Below, one piece after another: positions 12,401 to 23,131 of a stretch of DNA of 64,000 nucleotides. The notes under the pieces were generated by a model. That model had not been told where the DNA came from. It ran no database searches and saw nothing but the letters and a program-made list of their open reading frames with translations. The DNA is from Whalleya microplaca (Eukaryota > Ascomycota > Sordariomycetes > Xylariales > Xylariaceae). A program made the translations under genes and the position numbers. The stretch's first letter is position 1. The number at the start of each line of letters is the position of its first letter. The DNA is taken from positions 1,364,001 to 1,428,000 of the forward strand of contig MU385713.1 in NCBI GenBank assembly GCA_022497155.1, written 5' to 3'.

Positions 12401-13086
12401 TGGCCGAGTTTCGTCCAGCGTTAGCAAGGGGACTTCGCCAATTATTAGATTTTGAGGGTGACGTCCAGTCTACGTTCTGCCTTGACTTCCTCATAGAAAA
12501 TGAGAAGTACGGCACCAGAACCCGAGTGCCTCTTTGTCCGGGAGGTGAGACTAAGATGGTCACAAACGCCAACCGACGAGATTACGTCGACCTTTACGTG
12601 AGATACCTACTTGACACGGCCGTCACTCGGCAATTCGAGCCCTTCAAGCGGGGCTTTTTCACCGTCTGCGCCGGGAACGCATTGACGCTCTTCCGACCAG
12701 AGGAAATCGAGCTCCTCGTTCGCGGCTCGGACGAACCATTGGACATCGACTCGCTGCGCGGTTCTGCCATCTACAGCGGCTGGCCGAAACACGTCAACCC
12801 CGAGTCCGAACCGACGGTGCAGTGGTTCTGGGACACGTTCGAACAGGCGCCGCCCCGCCACCAGCGCCGCCTCCTCTCCTTCATCACCGGCAGCGACCGC
12901 ATCCCCGCCATGGGCGCGGCGTCCCTCGTGATCAGGATTAATTGCCTTGGCGACGACGAGGGCAGATACCCCTCCGCGCGCACGTGCTTCAATATCTTGT
13001 CGCTGTACCGCTGCCGCTCCCAGGTGAGATTGGAGGAGTCCCTGTGGAGGGCCGTTAATGAGAGTGAGGGGTTCGGGCTCAAATGA
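9459..13086 (+). CDS. HECT-domain E3 ubiquitin ligase, HUL4-like
   Basis: Exons 9459-12114 and 12164-13086 give 1192 aa. The 49-nt intron (12115-12163) restores FNPDHGLFVYDEDSKFCYFN, standard HECT N-lobe sequence. Domains: a Pro-rich, acidic-patch N-terminus; a C-x2-C-x14-C-x2-C zinc-binding pattern near residues 144-168 (CMTC...CTIC); a long helical region; and the HECT domain from about 800 to the end. The catalytic cysteine is C1160 in ARTCFNILSLY; the C-terminus ends ESEGFGLK, as in HECT ligases. Family knowledge: it receives ubiquitin from an E2 as a thioester and passes it to substrates; yeast Hul4 acts in nuclear RNA surveillance-linked turnover. A second likely intron is 10090-10140 (GTATGT...AGCAG, 51 nt). 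It is stop-free and in frame, so the protein may be 1175 aa. HUL4 identity is inferred from architecture. Confidence 0.9.
10090..10140 (+). other. Probable stop-free, in-frame 51-nt intron within the HECT ligase gene
   Basis: It begins GTATGTCC directly after a poly-proline tract and ends ATAGCAG. Removal joins PPPPPH to SISLNHTKALIKQCL, which reads more like the helix start seen in HUL4 relatives. As 51 is a multiple of three, retention also leaves a full protein. Confidence 0.5.
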
Positions 13087-15168
13087 CAACAGCAGGAGGA
13101 GGAGGATGGGGGAGAAGGGAAGCCTGTGGGCTGGGGTGTGGGCGTGGGCGTGGGCGGGAGAGAGAGGGAGAGAGCATCGCACCGGCGTTTTTTTGGAACT
13201 CGGTTGGGGGGCAAGGCCATTGGAAGTTCATGTACTCGCATACCCACAGAGACGGATACTTGGAATATTATTTGCTCAAATCAGACTATCGTGATGTGAA
13301 GCTCTGCTATGACGTGACTTGTGGTTGTGGTTGTGTGTATGTAGGGGGGATGGTGATGATGGGGAGTATGGACTAATTACTGCATGTCCATGTCGGTGAT
13401 GTTGAAGGGCGAAGTAATGCCGAATGGCATGGGCTTGGGAGAACTAGGTATGCTCTCGTATGTGATATTTTTCGCCCAGTGGGAGCAGCATTATCTTGCT
13501 ATGTCTATGTGTATGCATGGCTGTTAGCTGCTATGTAGTCTACGAGCTGATATGGATCACTTCTCAGCCTCTGCCAAGTAATGAGTCGAGCCCTTATTTC
13601 GTTGGCGGTTCTCGTCGAGAAAGGTCGGTTATATCAAAGGTAGAGGCTACATTGAGGTGCCTGAGTTTGCATTACTATCAATTGAGCCTTGAAGCACCTT
13701 CTAATAACAGCACCAAAGGTCGTATCATCCAAATCCCAACCGTGTTTCTTAAGATTGCTTATCTGCTGAGTGCTCCCTGCCCCTTTTAGGGAATATCAAT
13801 CACTCCTCTTAGATGCCTTGCCCCGACTCTGCCGTGATGCAGAAAAGTGATATTCACTTCAGCAGTACACTGCGCTCAATAGTTCTCCTGCTGTTTCTCC
13901 TCTTCGTCAATTTGGGTTACGTCAGGAAGCCTTATCAACATGTCTGCGGACTTACCTAACCCATAGGTAACCTCCTGCGCGCAGCTGTGAACTCGTGCTC
14001 GGCAGATGAATCGTTTTCACCCAGCTTGTCCGCTAGTTCGGTAATATTCTCTGATAGACGCGAGCATCTGTAGAGTATGAGACACCGTTTCCCGAAGTCG
14101 GAGTCGCACAGCAGCTTTAGATTCAAAGTATTTGTGAGTCAACCAGACGGATCTTATCGTAATCAGCCGTCGGTCGCAGCCGTCCCACGCCGATGAAAGC
14201 TTAATTATTAGGAACCTGAGGATGAGTATGTGGTAGTAGCGCAGTTTAAGGAGTGTGCAATGCTGGATTTGTATATGGGGAAAGGGACTATGAGGGGACA
14301 ACGAGTGGGATCATGAGCAATATGCTTATGGTGGACCACACTTGTCTAACCTATTGACTTGTTCGATATCGCGACTACTAAGAGGAAGGATAGGTGTTGT
14401 TGATTCAATTTGGCAGTTTGGAGGCTTAGGAGAAGCAATATGTATGATGGTGAGGATCTATTTTCTAGTTCTACAATATGATTTCTTGCATTGGCATACA
14501 CGAGACACGAGCGGTGGCACCATATATGGTATTCTAACTTCGAGCCATATCATGTTCGCCCTCATCTCGAATACCATCGTTGACGTAGTCAGAGGAGCGA
14601 ACAACAATCTAGATCTTGATTTCATCAAGATAGTGAGTCAAGTTAGTGCTTATTCGTCGATGGGATTTTATTGTGAGCAGCTTCTAAGCGTTCTTGAATG
14701 GTCCACTGACCTTCTCTGTGGAAGTACATTATTGTTTCATGGCCTAGATTCGAGAAGTTATAGTTGAGCAGCTTCAACCCGATTATCTAACAAGCCCATA
14801 TCTCAATATCCTAAATTGAAACACCTCGTGACCAGCCCAATTTCACTTTTCACTATTTGATATAATGCATGCCACTTATACAAGGTTCAGTATTAGTTAC
14901 CATTGAGCGTAAGAACTAGGAAAATTTCGTAGAATTTAAGATGCGCAAAGACTGTCATAGCGTGCGCAAACCAAATCACGAAGTCTAAAATCCCACCATC
15001 AGAAGGATAAGTAGGGGCTCTGCCGGAATAAAAAGAGTGCACGCTCCCTCGCATACATTTTATAAATACGCTGACATAGCTAAGTAGCCCTGCATTCAAA
15101 TTTATCCAGCCTCATATGCAATGATGTAAGCATTCATCCTGACTGACAACATTCGCGCCACATTTCCG
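13087..15168. other. Intergenic; G-rich 3' flank of the HECT gene, then AT-rich
   Basis: The first ~100 bases are purine/G-rich with a potential G-quadruplex (13128-13158). The rest is AT-rich. The frame at 14342-14767 has no ATG start and no protein-like composition. No RNA gene was recognised. Confidence 0.6.
13128..13158 (+). other. Potential G-quadruplex motif in the 3' untranslated region
   Basis: Six runs of three or four G are separated by loops of one to three bases: GGG-CT-GGGG-TGT-GGG-CGT-GGG-CGT-GGG-C-GGG. The motif begins 42 bases after the HECT ligase stop codon, on the sense strand, so it would be present in the mRNA. Confidence 0.6.
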
Positions 15169-16108
15169 ATGTTTTTCGACGAAATCACACCACCGCCTTA
15201 CTCTCCCGCAGGTCCCTCCGACAGGAGACGCGATGTTGGGCACGAAATACCTAATGAGCAGCCTCAGAAATTACAACCATGGCAGAAGCGTTGGAACAAG
15301 GAATGGGTTTCGCAAGCGGTGATACCCGACATCCGTTGGAGAATGGACCGTATCGAACGACGTAAAAATGGCCTGGACCACGAAACAATAAAGTACTACA
15401 GAGACAACGTCGAAAATTACGCATTGCAGGTTGAGCGTATGCAGCCTGGATCAGATAAGAAGGGCCGTTGTCGTGGATGGCGGCGGTAAGTAGTACCCAA
15501 GGTCATTTGTTACCCCTTTTGGCCTGTTTCAGGAGCAAGAACCCCCTATTGGGACATGTTCAGAGGCTAAAGCTCCTGAGGCAGGCCTTGCAGCCCCCTA
15601 TACTTGGTTAAAAAGAGCAAATACTAACCCCCAATACTGTAGTGCATGCCATCGCATGTTCGGCTCCCTCGGAGACTTGAAGGTCGGATACGACGACTTC
15701 AGGAAGTGGCGGCAGGAGCGCCAGGATGGCACAAAGCTGTGGGAGGTCAGAGCAGTGATAGAGGATCAGGGCGAAGACCCGATGTGGGAAGGGGAGATCA
15801 TCTTCAAGATCCGGCCAGAGAACTACGCCAAGCTGAAGGAAAACTGGTTCAACTTTCCTTCTCCCGAGAACATCAAGTGGTTCTGGGTAACAGATCCGGA
15901 CGGACTTCGTCTCCTACAGGGACCAGCAGCTGAACATTGGGGACCGCAAAGAAACTCGAAGAATTGCCTTCCTTTCGGCAGGGAAAATGGCTGTGTCGTG
16001 AAAAATCCCCCTTCGAGCGCCTGGGGAACGCACTGGGAAGTCTGGAGTAATTTCCCCGAACCGGCGGCTCCTAAGACATACTGGCCAGGCCCCCGTCGCG
16101 ATTCTTAG
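15169..16108 (+). CDS. Unrecognised two-exon protein with an introner-like intron
   Basis: Exons 15169-15485 and 15643-16108 give 260 aa. I do not recognise the family. Near the N-terminus there is a Pro/Tyr motif (PPPYSP, residues 8-13), then a basic Trp/Arg-rich segment (WQKRWNKEWVSQAVIPDIRW). The second exon is rich in Trp, Pro and charged residues (for example WEGEIIFKIRPENYAKLKEN) and ends TYWPGPRRDS. No signal peptide, membrane span or catalytic motif is visible. Coding is supported by the open frame on both sides of the intron, by the splice join CG|T encoding Arg in WRRACHRMFG, and by GC content above the flanks. The intron is unusually long for this window (157 nt) and belongs to the related set at 22953 and 53938. 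The gene stands alone, with over 1 kb of non-coding sequence on each side. Confidence 0.65.
15486..15642 (+). mobile_element. Introner-like intron, copy A
   Basis: A 157-nt GT-AG intron (GTAAGT...TGTAG) with branch site AATACTAAC. It contains a perfect RNA stem: arm 15521-15536 (GGCCTGTTTCAGGAGC) pairs with 15572-15587 (GCTCCTGAGGCAGGCC) through 14 Watson-Crick and two G-U pairs, around a 35-nt loop. It shares sequence blocks with the introns at 22953-23120 and 53938-54094. Calling it an introner-like element is inference from this shared sequence and structure. Confidence 0.75.
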
Positions 16109-18896
16109 TTAAGGAATTGGGACAACCGTCAACGCCCGTGGAGACAATACCTCCTTTTTATAACTTTACATCGCACATATAGATTCAGACAATGAGGCGA
16201 TTGACGGCGAGGACACAGGAAGCATGCGTCAATCTTTTGAAGAACAGAAATTGTTTATTTATGCATGGATGGCCCCTTGGAGATAGGGAATTCAGCGATG
16301 CTGTCCTACATTATCGAAGAACTTTTGGCAATATTATGTGTACAAAATTAAATATTAAATACAGTACTTAGAAAAGACTGTTTCTCATGCCTCCGACTTG
16401 CTTCTCCGAACCATATTAGATACAACGTGGCATGGGTAATTCGCCGCCTTCTCGACGTTCTAGCAACGAGTCAGCTCTGTACTTCACTTCCGCCAAGCAG
16501 CAAGTCAGCCCATGTAATTATGCTGTGTACCACAATCCTGGGTATTTCATGATAGATCTTGAACTCATGCTCACCTCATATAACTGGCTTAGTATTTGAC
16601 TTTCCCGCCCAGAGAAACTATACGGTCCTTTTGAAACATGGGTAGTGAACTGCAATACCTATGTACACCTGCTTGATGCTACTCTTGTAGGAGTACTTCG
16701 TAGGGCTCAAAGTCAAAGTAATTACACAGAAGGATACTCGCTGTCTTGGGCATGTATGTATACTAGAAAGCTGTACATCTGTGATGATGAGAAATACAAC
16801 AGTTTCGCCACCTCCTGCAGCTTTATTAGTGTTGAATTGAGTGTCAAGGACTGGTACAGTACAAGGCACGAATGGTAGCATTGTGTATATAACAGGTCAT
16901 CTGCCACTCTAGAATAGCTGAATCTCAAGTCAATCTAAGCCTCATTAACCCTGTATTTGAACAATTAGGGCGCTATTGTCCCGCTGCTTACAAGGTGTGC
17001 CTCTGGTCCTAGAATCGCTAGAATTTGAAAGGATGGAATATGAATTTCCAAATAAAACTTGCTCAATATATCTCGCATTTGCTCCCACACCCCTTGGAAG
17101 AGTGGTTCCATTTTTATATGGGGGCTACCACAAGTGAGCCACATGAAGTCAAATACTTAGGAACCTCAACATCAGATATGTTATTCATATAGCGTATTGA
17201 TACATATATTAACAGTCAGTGTATCATCTTTATTTAATATAAAAAGACAGCCCTAAGAGAATCTCTTTTCATAGATGAAAGAAAGTCTTGATTCACAACA
17301 GTTTGAAAAGATACGACCGATATCAATTGTATTAAGGTCACCTACGGGTAGCTACCGGGATATTTAAAGTCATATTAAAATAATCCCTTTGGATATTGTT
17401 AGGTGCTGTATCTAGGGTATATTTAGTTAGCTCCCGAATAGGTGCCGTGATATTAGATAACCGGTTTAACCGTACTTTAGTAGGACGAGGAGCTACAAAA
17501 CCTTGATATAACAAGGTAGGATTCTGCTCGGGGCTAGATTCTAGTATGGGCTTGGTTAAAATCAGGGACCGAATGCAAGGGGACTTGGAAACAAGATAGC
17601 GATGCGTGCTAGGTTCTAGAAGTCTGTCGACTGCCTTATTGATTAGGAAATTCATCCTAGCATGAGAAATACGTAAGTCCAAGCTCAAGTTGTGGAGATA
17701 GGAGTCAAGAAGCTTATGTAGCATCGACAAGCTTCCATGGTGAATATATTGAACGTCAGCAGGCCGCGTCCTTGTTTTGATCCACGTATTGCAGTCCAAT
17801 ATCCCAGTTTGATACAGTATCAAGAGAAGCTGTTGGACAAGATTCCAATTCAACGATATCTAGTAACACTTCAGAGATTCCCATTGCAATTCGTACCAGG
17901 CAGAGAGTTTCGTAGAATGCTTTGAAGATGTTCTTTAGTCAAGTGGTCTCCCTGTATGTAATACATACTACTTCTATCCACAGGGCATTGTCCGCTTGCA
18001 TAGTTCCTGTCGTAGTTTAGATTCTCTCAATGCTATGACTTTCCTGTTACCCGTTAATGTTCTAGTTATCAGCCGAATCGATAGATGCCAGGTTTCTGTA
18101 AGATATCAGTATCTTGCTCCATCATCGTCAGGGTGCAGCAAGGTCATGTTTAAATACCCAAACTCTAGTGAGGTGTGTACAAAATGAGTACTGAATATAG
18201 AGAATAAGATAACTACGAAAATAGCAATAAGGATCGGATCGGCGGGTGAGCAAGTTACTATGTACTTTATTAATATACTGCGAGTAAATCTGCATCCAGG
18301 TGGCTGGTCCTCGGAAGGATATATGCTGGGGTATGTCGTACTAGTATCGGCGTTGCAGAGAGGAACGGACCCCCTAGTGCCAACATCCTTGCAATATCAC
18401 TGCAAGGGTGGCTAATACACCCACCCCCCTTCTCTTCTCGTACTTCCCGACTTGACAGATTCCGTTATTGGTGTCATAATAACAAAGTTCAACCCATGCG
18501 GACCAAACGTTAGCCTAGTGAGCTGGTCACTGGAAGTGGCTCATATAAAAAATTACACATAGACCTAAGCTGATTGGTGGTGTTGGGTGGGAGCCTACCT
18601 ACCACCCTATTAGACAACCAAAGTGTTCAGGCTATAAGCCAAAACTTGCTCACAATGCCTGTCAACTTCGGACCCTCGCTCGGCATCAGGATGGAAAATA
18701 GAAACAGCGAATTCGTCCATTGCTTTCCTGTTCCTAACATCATTGTATAACACCAGCGAATTCGAACACAAGTGCCCTTGACTGGCGCAACTGAGTTCGG
18801 TTGCACGAGTCCAACGTAGTGGAACTCTTCTTTTCGAGTTTTAAAATTCATCTTCTCTTCTACATCTAGTTGGGGCCACCACTGGAAAAATAAAAG
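16109..18896. other. Intergenic, AT-rich
   Basis: Left side is the 3' flank of the gene at 15169-16108; right side is the reductase promoter. The minus-strand frame at 17338-17853 (171 codons) is long for this composition but starts without context, has no recognisable motif, and its upstream continuation lies in another frame. It may be a decayed gene. A TTGCTCA element at 18646-18652 resembles copper-responsive Mac1 sites but is too short to be convincing. Confidence 0.5.
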
Positions 18897-21023
18897 ATGA
18901 TGGACCATATGAGCATGGACATGGGCACGCCGTGGCTCGATGATCCGGTGATGCTTCATTCGTCTCGGGCAGACACTTGCAAGCTCACTCCGGAGCAATG
19001 CGCATATCGCCGCGGTTATTGGCGATACTGGTAAGTGCCTCAAGAGCAGCTTTCTTTGTCAGATCGAAATAAGCTAAGTTGAGTTCTCAGGTACGAAGCA
19101 GATCATGTCTTCGCCCTACCGACAGTGTATTTCTTCATTGCGGTCATCGCCTTATGTCTCGTTGGATTCTGGAGTCTGCGACTTGCTCCCACGTCACTGA
19201 GAAACAAGGTCTGGTGGCAGAAGTTAGTGGGCGGCGCTCGCTTCCTATCCTACCGTCGCTACCATGTAACCGCTATTCAGTGGCAGACCCCATCTTTAGG
19301 AGTCTGCCTCCTATTAATCATTGGCGCCGTGTACTTCTTGGGTAAGCCACACGCAAACTTAGACTTACCTACTACAGCCAGGTCTACACTTCAAGAATCC
19401 AGACTAATATGATTATTTCGTAGCAATGACATTAGGACCACAGCCCTATTATTGGCCGACGACAGCTAGCTTTGGCAGCTCGCCGCCTCTTGGGACTAGG
19501 TCAGGCTGGATGGCACTCGCTTGTCTACCATTCATGATCATACTATCAACCAAGGCGAATATGATCGCTACATTGACCGGTGTCTCTCACGAGCGCCTGA
19601 TCGTATTTCATAATTGGGTGGGATGGGCGATGTTTGCCCTGGCGCTTGTTCATACGTATCCATTCATCATTTACCATATTTGGAAAGGTGATATGGTAAC
19701 TCAATGGCACACCAGCGTCGTATACTGGACTGGGGTCGTCGCACTTCTCGCGCAGGCTTATCTTCAAGTCTTTTCTCTCTCTTTCATCCGGTCAGTTTGG
19801 CGGCTGAAAAGTTATTTCAGAGTAGTGGCTTACGTGACACTAGCAATCGGTTCTATGAATTCTTCAAGGCGACGCATTATCTGGCCGCATTGGTATTCGT
19901 CTTATTCTTCTTTTTCCACTGTGACTTCCGATTAAGCTCTTGGTTGGTATATCCCCCCCTTATACTAGACATAGAGGACTGACTACTTCGTAGGGACTAT
20001 TTCGTCGCGACTGGCGTGCTTTACACGCTCGCCTTCCTCTACCCACAGATCCGAACCTATTTCGAATATGGGTTATCACATCGCGCTCGTTTCGTCATGG
20101 TCTCTGATCTAGCCCTAAAGGTGACGATTCCCATGGAGACTCAATGGAGGCCAGGACAGCACGTATTTCTTCGATTCGTACATCTAGGTTTACACGCATT
20201 GACAGCTCATCCCTTCACGATTTGCAGCATACCTGTCAGAAGAGGCAGTGCCGGACACTCTAAACTTGTTTTCTACGTACAACCTAGGGGCGGGTTAACA
20301 GGCCGCCTAGCGAAGGCTGCTGCGAAACAGCCGGGTTTCAGTGTACCAGTCTTGATCGATGGACCCTACGGAGGTGTGAAAGGAAAACCACTCGGCACCT
20401 ACGATCATAGTCTCGTCATCGCCTGCGGTACTGGAGCTGGTCTTTCACTCCCTTTCGCGATGCAGGCACTCCTTCGTTCAGCCCAGCAGGCGAGCACCCA
20501 GCCCTCGCATAAGATTCATTTGGTCATCGCAACAAGGGATACGCAGTTGGTCCGATGGTATGGCGAAGCACTGCTTGAATACATGGAGGAGAACGGCATT
20601 GAAACATTCCCCGAGAACATCCTGATCTCGGTATATCAGACAGGTAGTCATAGACCTAAAAGCAACAGTGCGTCTTCAGACCCTGAAGGACCCTCCGAGA
20701 AGCATGGTGGGGACCTGAAGACAACCAATACAACTGAGGTCGAAAGCCTACCAATCAGTGTCATGTCTGGCCGGCCGGACATAGCATCAATTATCAGGGA
20801 GACGACCTTGCAACCAGGAGTTTCAGTTGGTATCGCCGTTTGTGGACCTGGAGAAGTATTGAAAATAGTGCAGGATGAGGCAGCAGCAGCTCAGCTCAGG
20901 ATATTGAGTTCAAAGCCTGGGGCGCGGGAGGTGTACTTGCACTCGGAGGTCTTCTCGTAAGTCGGCCGGTCATCTTCTCTTGGATTCTGAGTTCTCACTG
21001 ACACTATCTCATCTAGATGGTAA
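18897..21023 (+). CDS. Ferric/cupric reductase transmembrane component (FRE family)
   Basis: Six exons: 18897-19030, 19091-19341, 19424-19790, 19844-19942, 19994-20956, 21017-21023, giving 606 aa. Seen: an N-terminal outside segment (LTPEQCAYRRGYWRYWYEAD), several hydrophobic spans, heme-binding helices with paired His (HERLIVFHNWVGW... LALVHTYPF; FFKATHYLAALV...FFFFH), the FAD-binding HPFTICSIP, the NAD(P)-binding VIACGTGAGLSLP, and the C-terminal VCGPGEVLK. The last exon is seven bases and completes EVFSW-stop, the normal FRE ending; reading through would lose the Trp. Family role: plasma-membrane electron transfer from NADPH via FAD and heme to Fe(III) or Cu(II). The next gene downstream, same strand, is a CTR copper transporter, so Cu(II) reduction for copper uptake is the likely job (inference). 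Intron 4 has the weak donor GTTGGT, but only it keeps SSWDYFVATGVLYTL. Start: two adjacent ATGs (18897, 18900). Confidence 0.9.
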
Positions 21024-22212
21024 TACGGATTCTATTTCGGTCATGAAAAGGATACTGCCCTCCTTAAAAGTTAAATAAATAATAAATACACCATTGCCAA
21101 TGCAAACAATACCCAAGAGCAATTCTACCCCTATTGAGAAAACATAGCAGTGCATCCGTGAAGGTTGTGAGAGTTGTAAAGGTACATATCCCCGTACCCT
21201 CGTATCCCAGATTATTCTTGTTGGAAGCATGATAACAAGTACTATCCCTTCCAGACCAGAGCCTATGTGACCTACTTGCAGACTCTGTGACGATACTGTA
21301 ACAGCAATATGCGAAAGATTGAGCAATTAATCATACACATCCTGATACGCAAACTAGAAGAACTGGCATATTCTCTGGGTTTCAAATATTTGAGGAGCAT
21401 ATTCAAATCTGCGAACTACTGGGAACGTATCACCACTGGGAATAAGCTCTGATGTAGAGGGGTGCATATAACAAAAAGCTTGACAATATCTGGGGCAGAA
21501 ATTGACGGATCAGGCCGGGTCATATAAGAACCCAGCAGCACGAGAGAGTTTGAGCAGATTTCCAATCCTGGCCTTTCTACAAGTAGTTAGAAGCCTACGT
21601 GGGATCCCGACCCGGTGGCTCAGGCAGCCTCACCTTATGTTGCATCGACTACGAAATCTTGCCTGGAGCGGATTTATGAAGGTGGTCAGAATCGATGGGC
21701 TTCCAATAAGAATGAATTCAAACCCTCCCAGGCACAAATATGCACGAATTTCAGGGAAGCTCACTGCGTGCTTTTGCTTGCCCCACATTGGTCCTCCGCG
21801 ACAGATCGTCATATGCAAAGAGGTCGGAGTTACGCCGTACGCCGTACATTGCAGAGACAGAACTTGTGGGGGTCAGCTAAGGAAGTAAAAGAGTTGGGTA
21901 CACAGTGGTATGCGTATGTAATGGTAGGTAGGGATTGATCTGTGAGGCAGTTTATTGACAAACGAGTTCTGAAACCCTTTGGGCCCTCGTCACATTGACT
22001 AGCAGAGAAACTTGCGCAACAGTAAGTACATACATAGCTAGATACTCACTTATTGACAATCGATAAATCATCTTGAACTACACTAACACATCTGACTTCA
22101 AAGATTTCCGCGCCACGAATTCTTTGTCCTGCAGTCTTTGTTCCAAACTTCTATTTGCCATCGTGCTTTGTGAAGACCTCAGGACCAACAACACCCGGTA
22201 CCTGTTGGCAAC
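21024..22212. other. Intergenic; 3' flank of the reductase and promoter of the copper transporter
   Basis: No gene is apparent; the frame at 21502-21888 has no ATG start. TGAGCA, the reverse complement of the core of Mac1-type copper elements, occurs at 21320-21325 and 21551-21556. Two hits in 1.2 kb are not more than about twice chance, so they are only noted. A direct repeat gccgtacgccgtac lies at about 21833. Confidence 0.5.
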
Positions 22213-23131
22213 ATGGACATGACAATGACCAGCGGCATGTCAGGCACAATGACAATGGCCACCGCGAGCTCAACATCCACCTCGACCGCCGATGGTGGAA
22301 TGGACATGGACTCATCCACCATGATGATGACCAGCGCAGACATGGCGATGACCTTCTTTTCAGCCGTCACGACGCCCCTCTACTCGTCTTCCTGGACGCC
22401 GTCGGGCACCGGCACCTACGCCGGCACCTGTATCTTCCTGATCGCGCTGGCGCTCACGCACCGCGTGCTCCTCGCCATGCGCTTCCTCCTCTTCGACTCT
22501 AATCCCGCGCTGCACCGTCACCGCCACCAGCACCATAAGGTCCTGTCGGAGGATGGGGCCGATTACGATGGTAGTAGTGGGAGAGCGGAGCTTATGGGGC
22601 GCCATGTCCGTGAGCAGTGGAATAGTCACCCGTTTCGCGTCGCTACGGAGACGATGCGTGCGGTGCTGGAGGTGGTTATTGGGGGCGTGGGGTACTTGCT
22701 GTGAGTTTCTACCTGGTGGACTGGACGGGGGTTGAGTCATGTTGAGCGAACTACGTTATGTTACGCTCAGTGTGGTGGACTATGGCAGGTGTAGCCGGCC
22801 AACCTCTTCGTGCTGGTGCGAGAGTGACGATAGCTAATCTGTTGCACATAGCATGTTGGCCGTGATGACGATGAACGTCGGATACTTCCTTTCTGTGCTG
22901 GGAGGCATCTTCCTGGGCGCGTTCGTGATGGGCCGATTTGGTGCTAGCGACAGTGAGTTTCATCCTGAATCATTTATTCTCTTTCGGTCCTTCCTGTTTC
23001 AAGGCTCGAATTCCCTATTGGGGTATACTCGGGTGTGAGAACGCCTGAGACAGGTCTTAGGATACCTGAGGATTCGCTAAACCGTTGAAAAAGAGGCAAT
23101 ACTGACTCTATATGCTCTAGTTCATCATTGA
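22213..23131 (+). CDS. CTR-family high-affinity copper transporter
   Basis: Exons 22213-22700, 22852-22952 and 23121-23131 give 199 aa. Seen: a Met-rich N-terminus with many Met-x-Met pairs (MDMTMTSGMSGTMTM and MDMDSSTMMMTSADM, residues 1-45), the usual Cu(I)-collecting region. TM1 is about 69-94; a His-rich cytosolic loop (HRHRHQHH, 101-108) follows; TM2 carries the M-x3-M motif M164-LAV-M168; TM3 carries G-x3-G (GIFLG, 181-185). The first intron interrupts codon 163 just before M164, so correct splicing is what creates the MxxxM motif. The protein ends ASDIHH, a short His-tipped tail encoded by the 11-base last exon. Family role: trimeric plasma-membrane channel importing Cu(I). The reductase gene immediately upstream would supply Cu(I). 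Intron 2 (168 nt) is an introner-like copy. Confidence 0.9.
22953..23120 (+). mobile_element. Introner-like intron, copy B
   Basis: A 168-nt intron (GTGAGT...CTCTAG) with branch block AATACTGAC. It shares TCATTTATT, CCTGTTTCAAGG (22993-23004), CCCTATTGGG (23013-23022) and AAAAAGAG near the branch site with copy A. Arm 22993-23005 pairs with 23043-23054 (GCCTGAGACAGG) through 12 pairs and one bulged base. Confidence 0.7.

Noticed and set aside
14342..14767. Plus-strand open frame of 141 codons
   Set aside because: No ATG at its start and no protein-like composition; flanked by AT-rich spacer.
17338..17853. Minus-strand open frame of 171 codons in an AT-rich spacer
   Set aside because: No motif, no homologous context upstream in the same frame; at most a decayed gene.
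18646..18652. TTGCTCA as a Mac1-type copper-responsive element
   Set aside because: A six- to seven-base match near chance frequency; kept only as a remark in the reductase/transporter finding.
22360..22740. Minus-strand frame of 126 codons over the copper transporter
   Set aside because: Shadow of the Met/His-rich transporter coding sequence.
22701..22851. First copper-transporter intron (151 nt) as another introner copy
   Set aside because: Long, with a small hairpin (GAGCG/CGCTC), but lacks the shared CCTGTTTCAGG and TCATTTRTT blocks.
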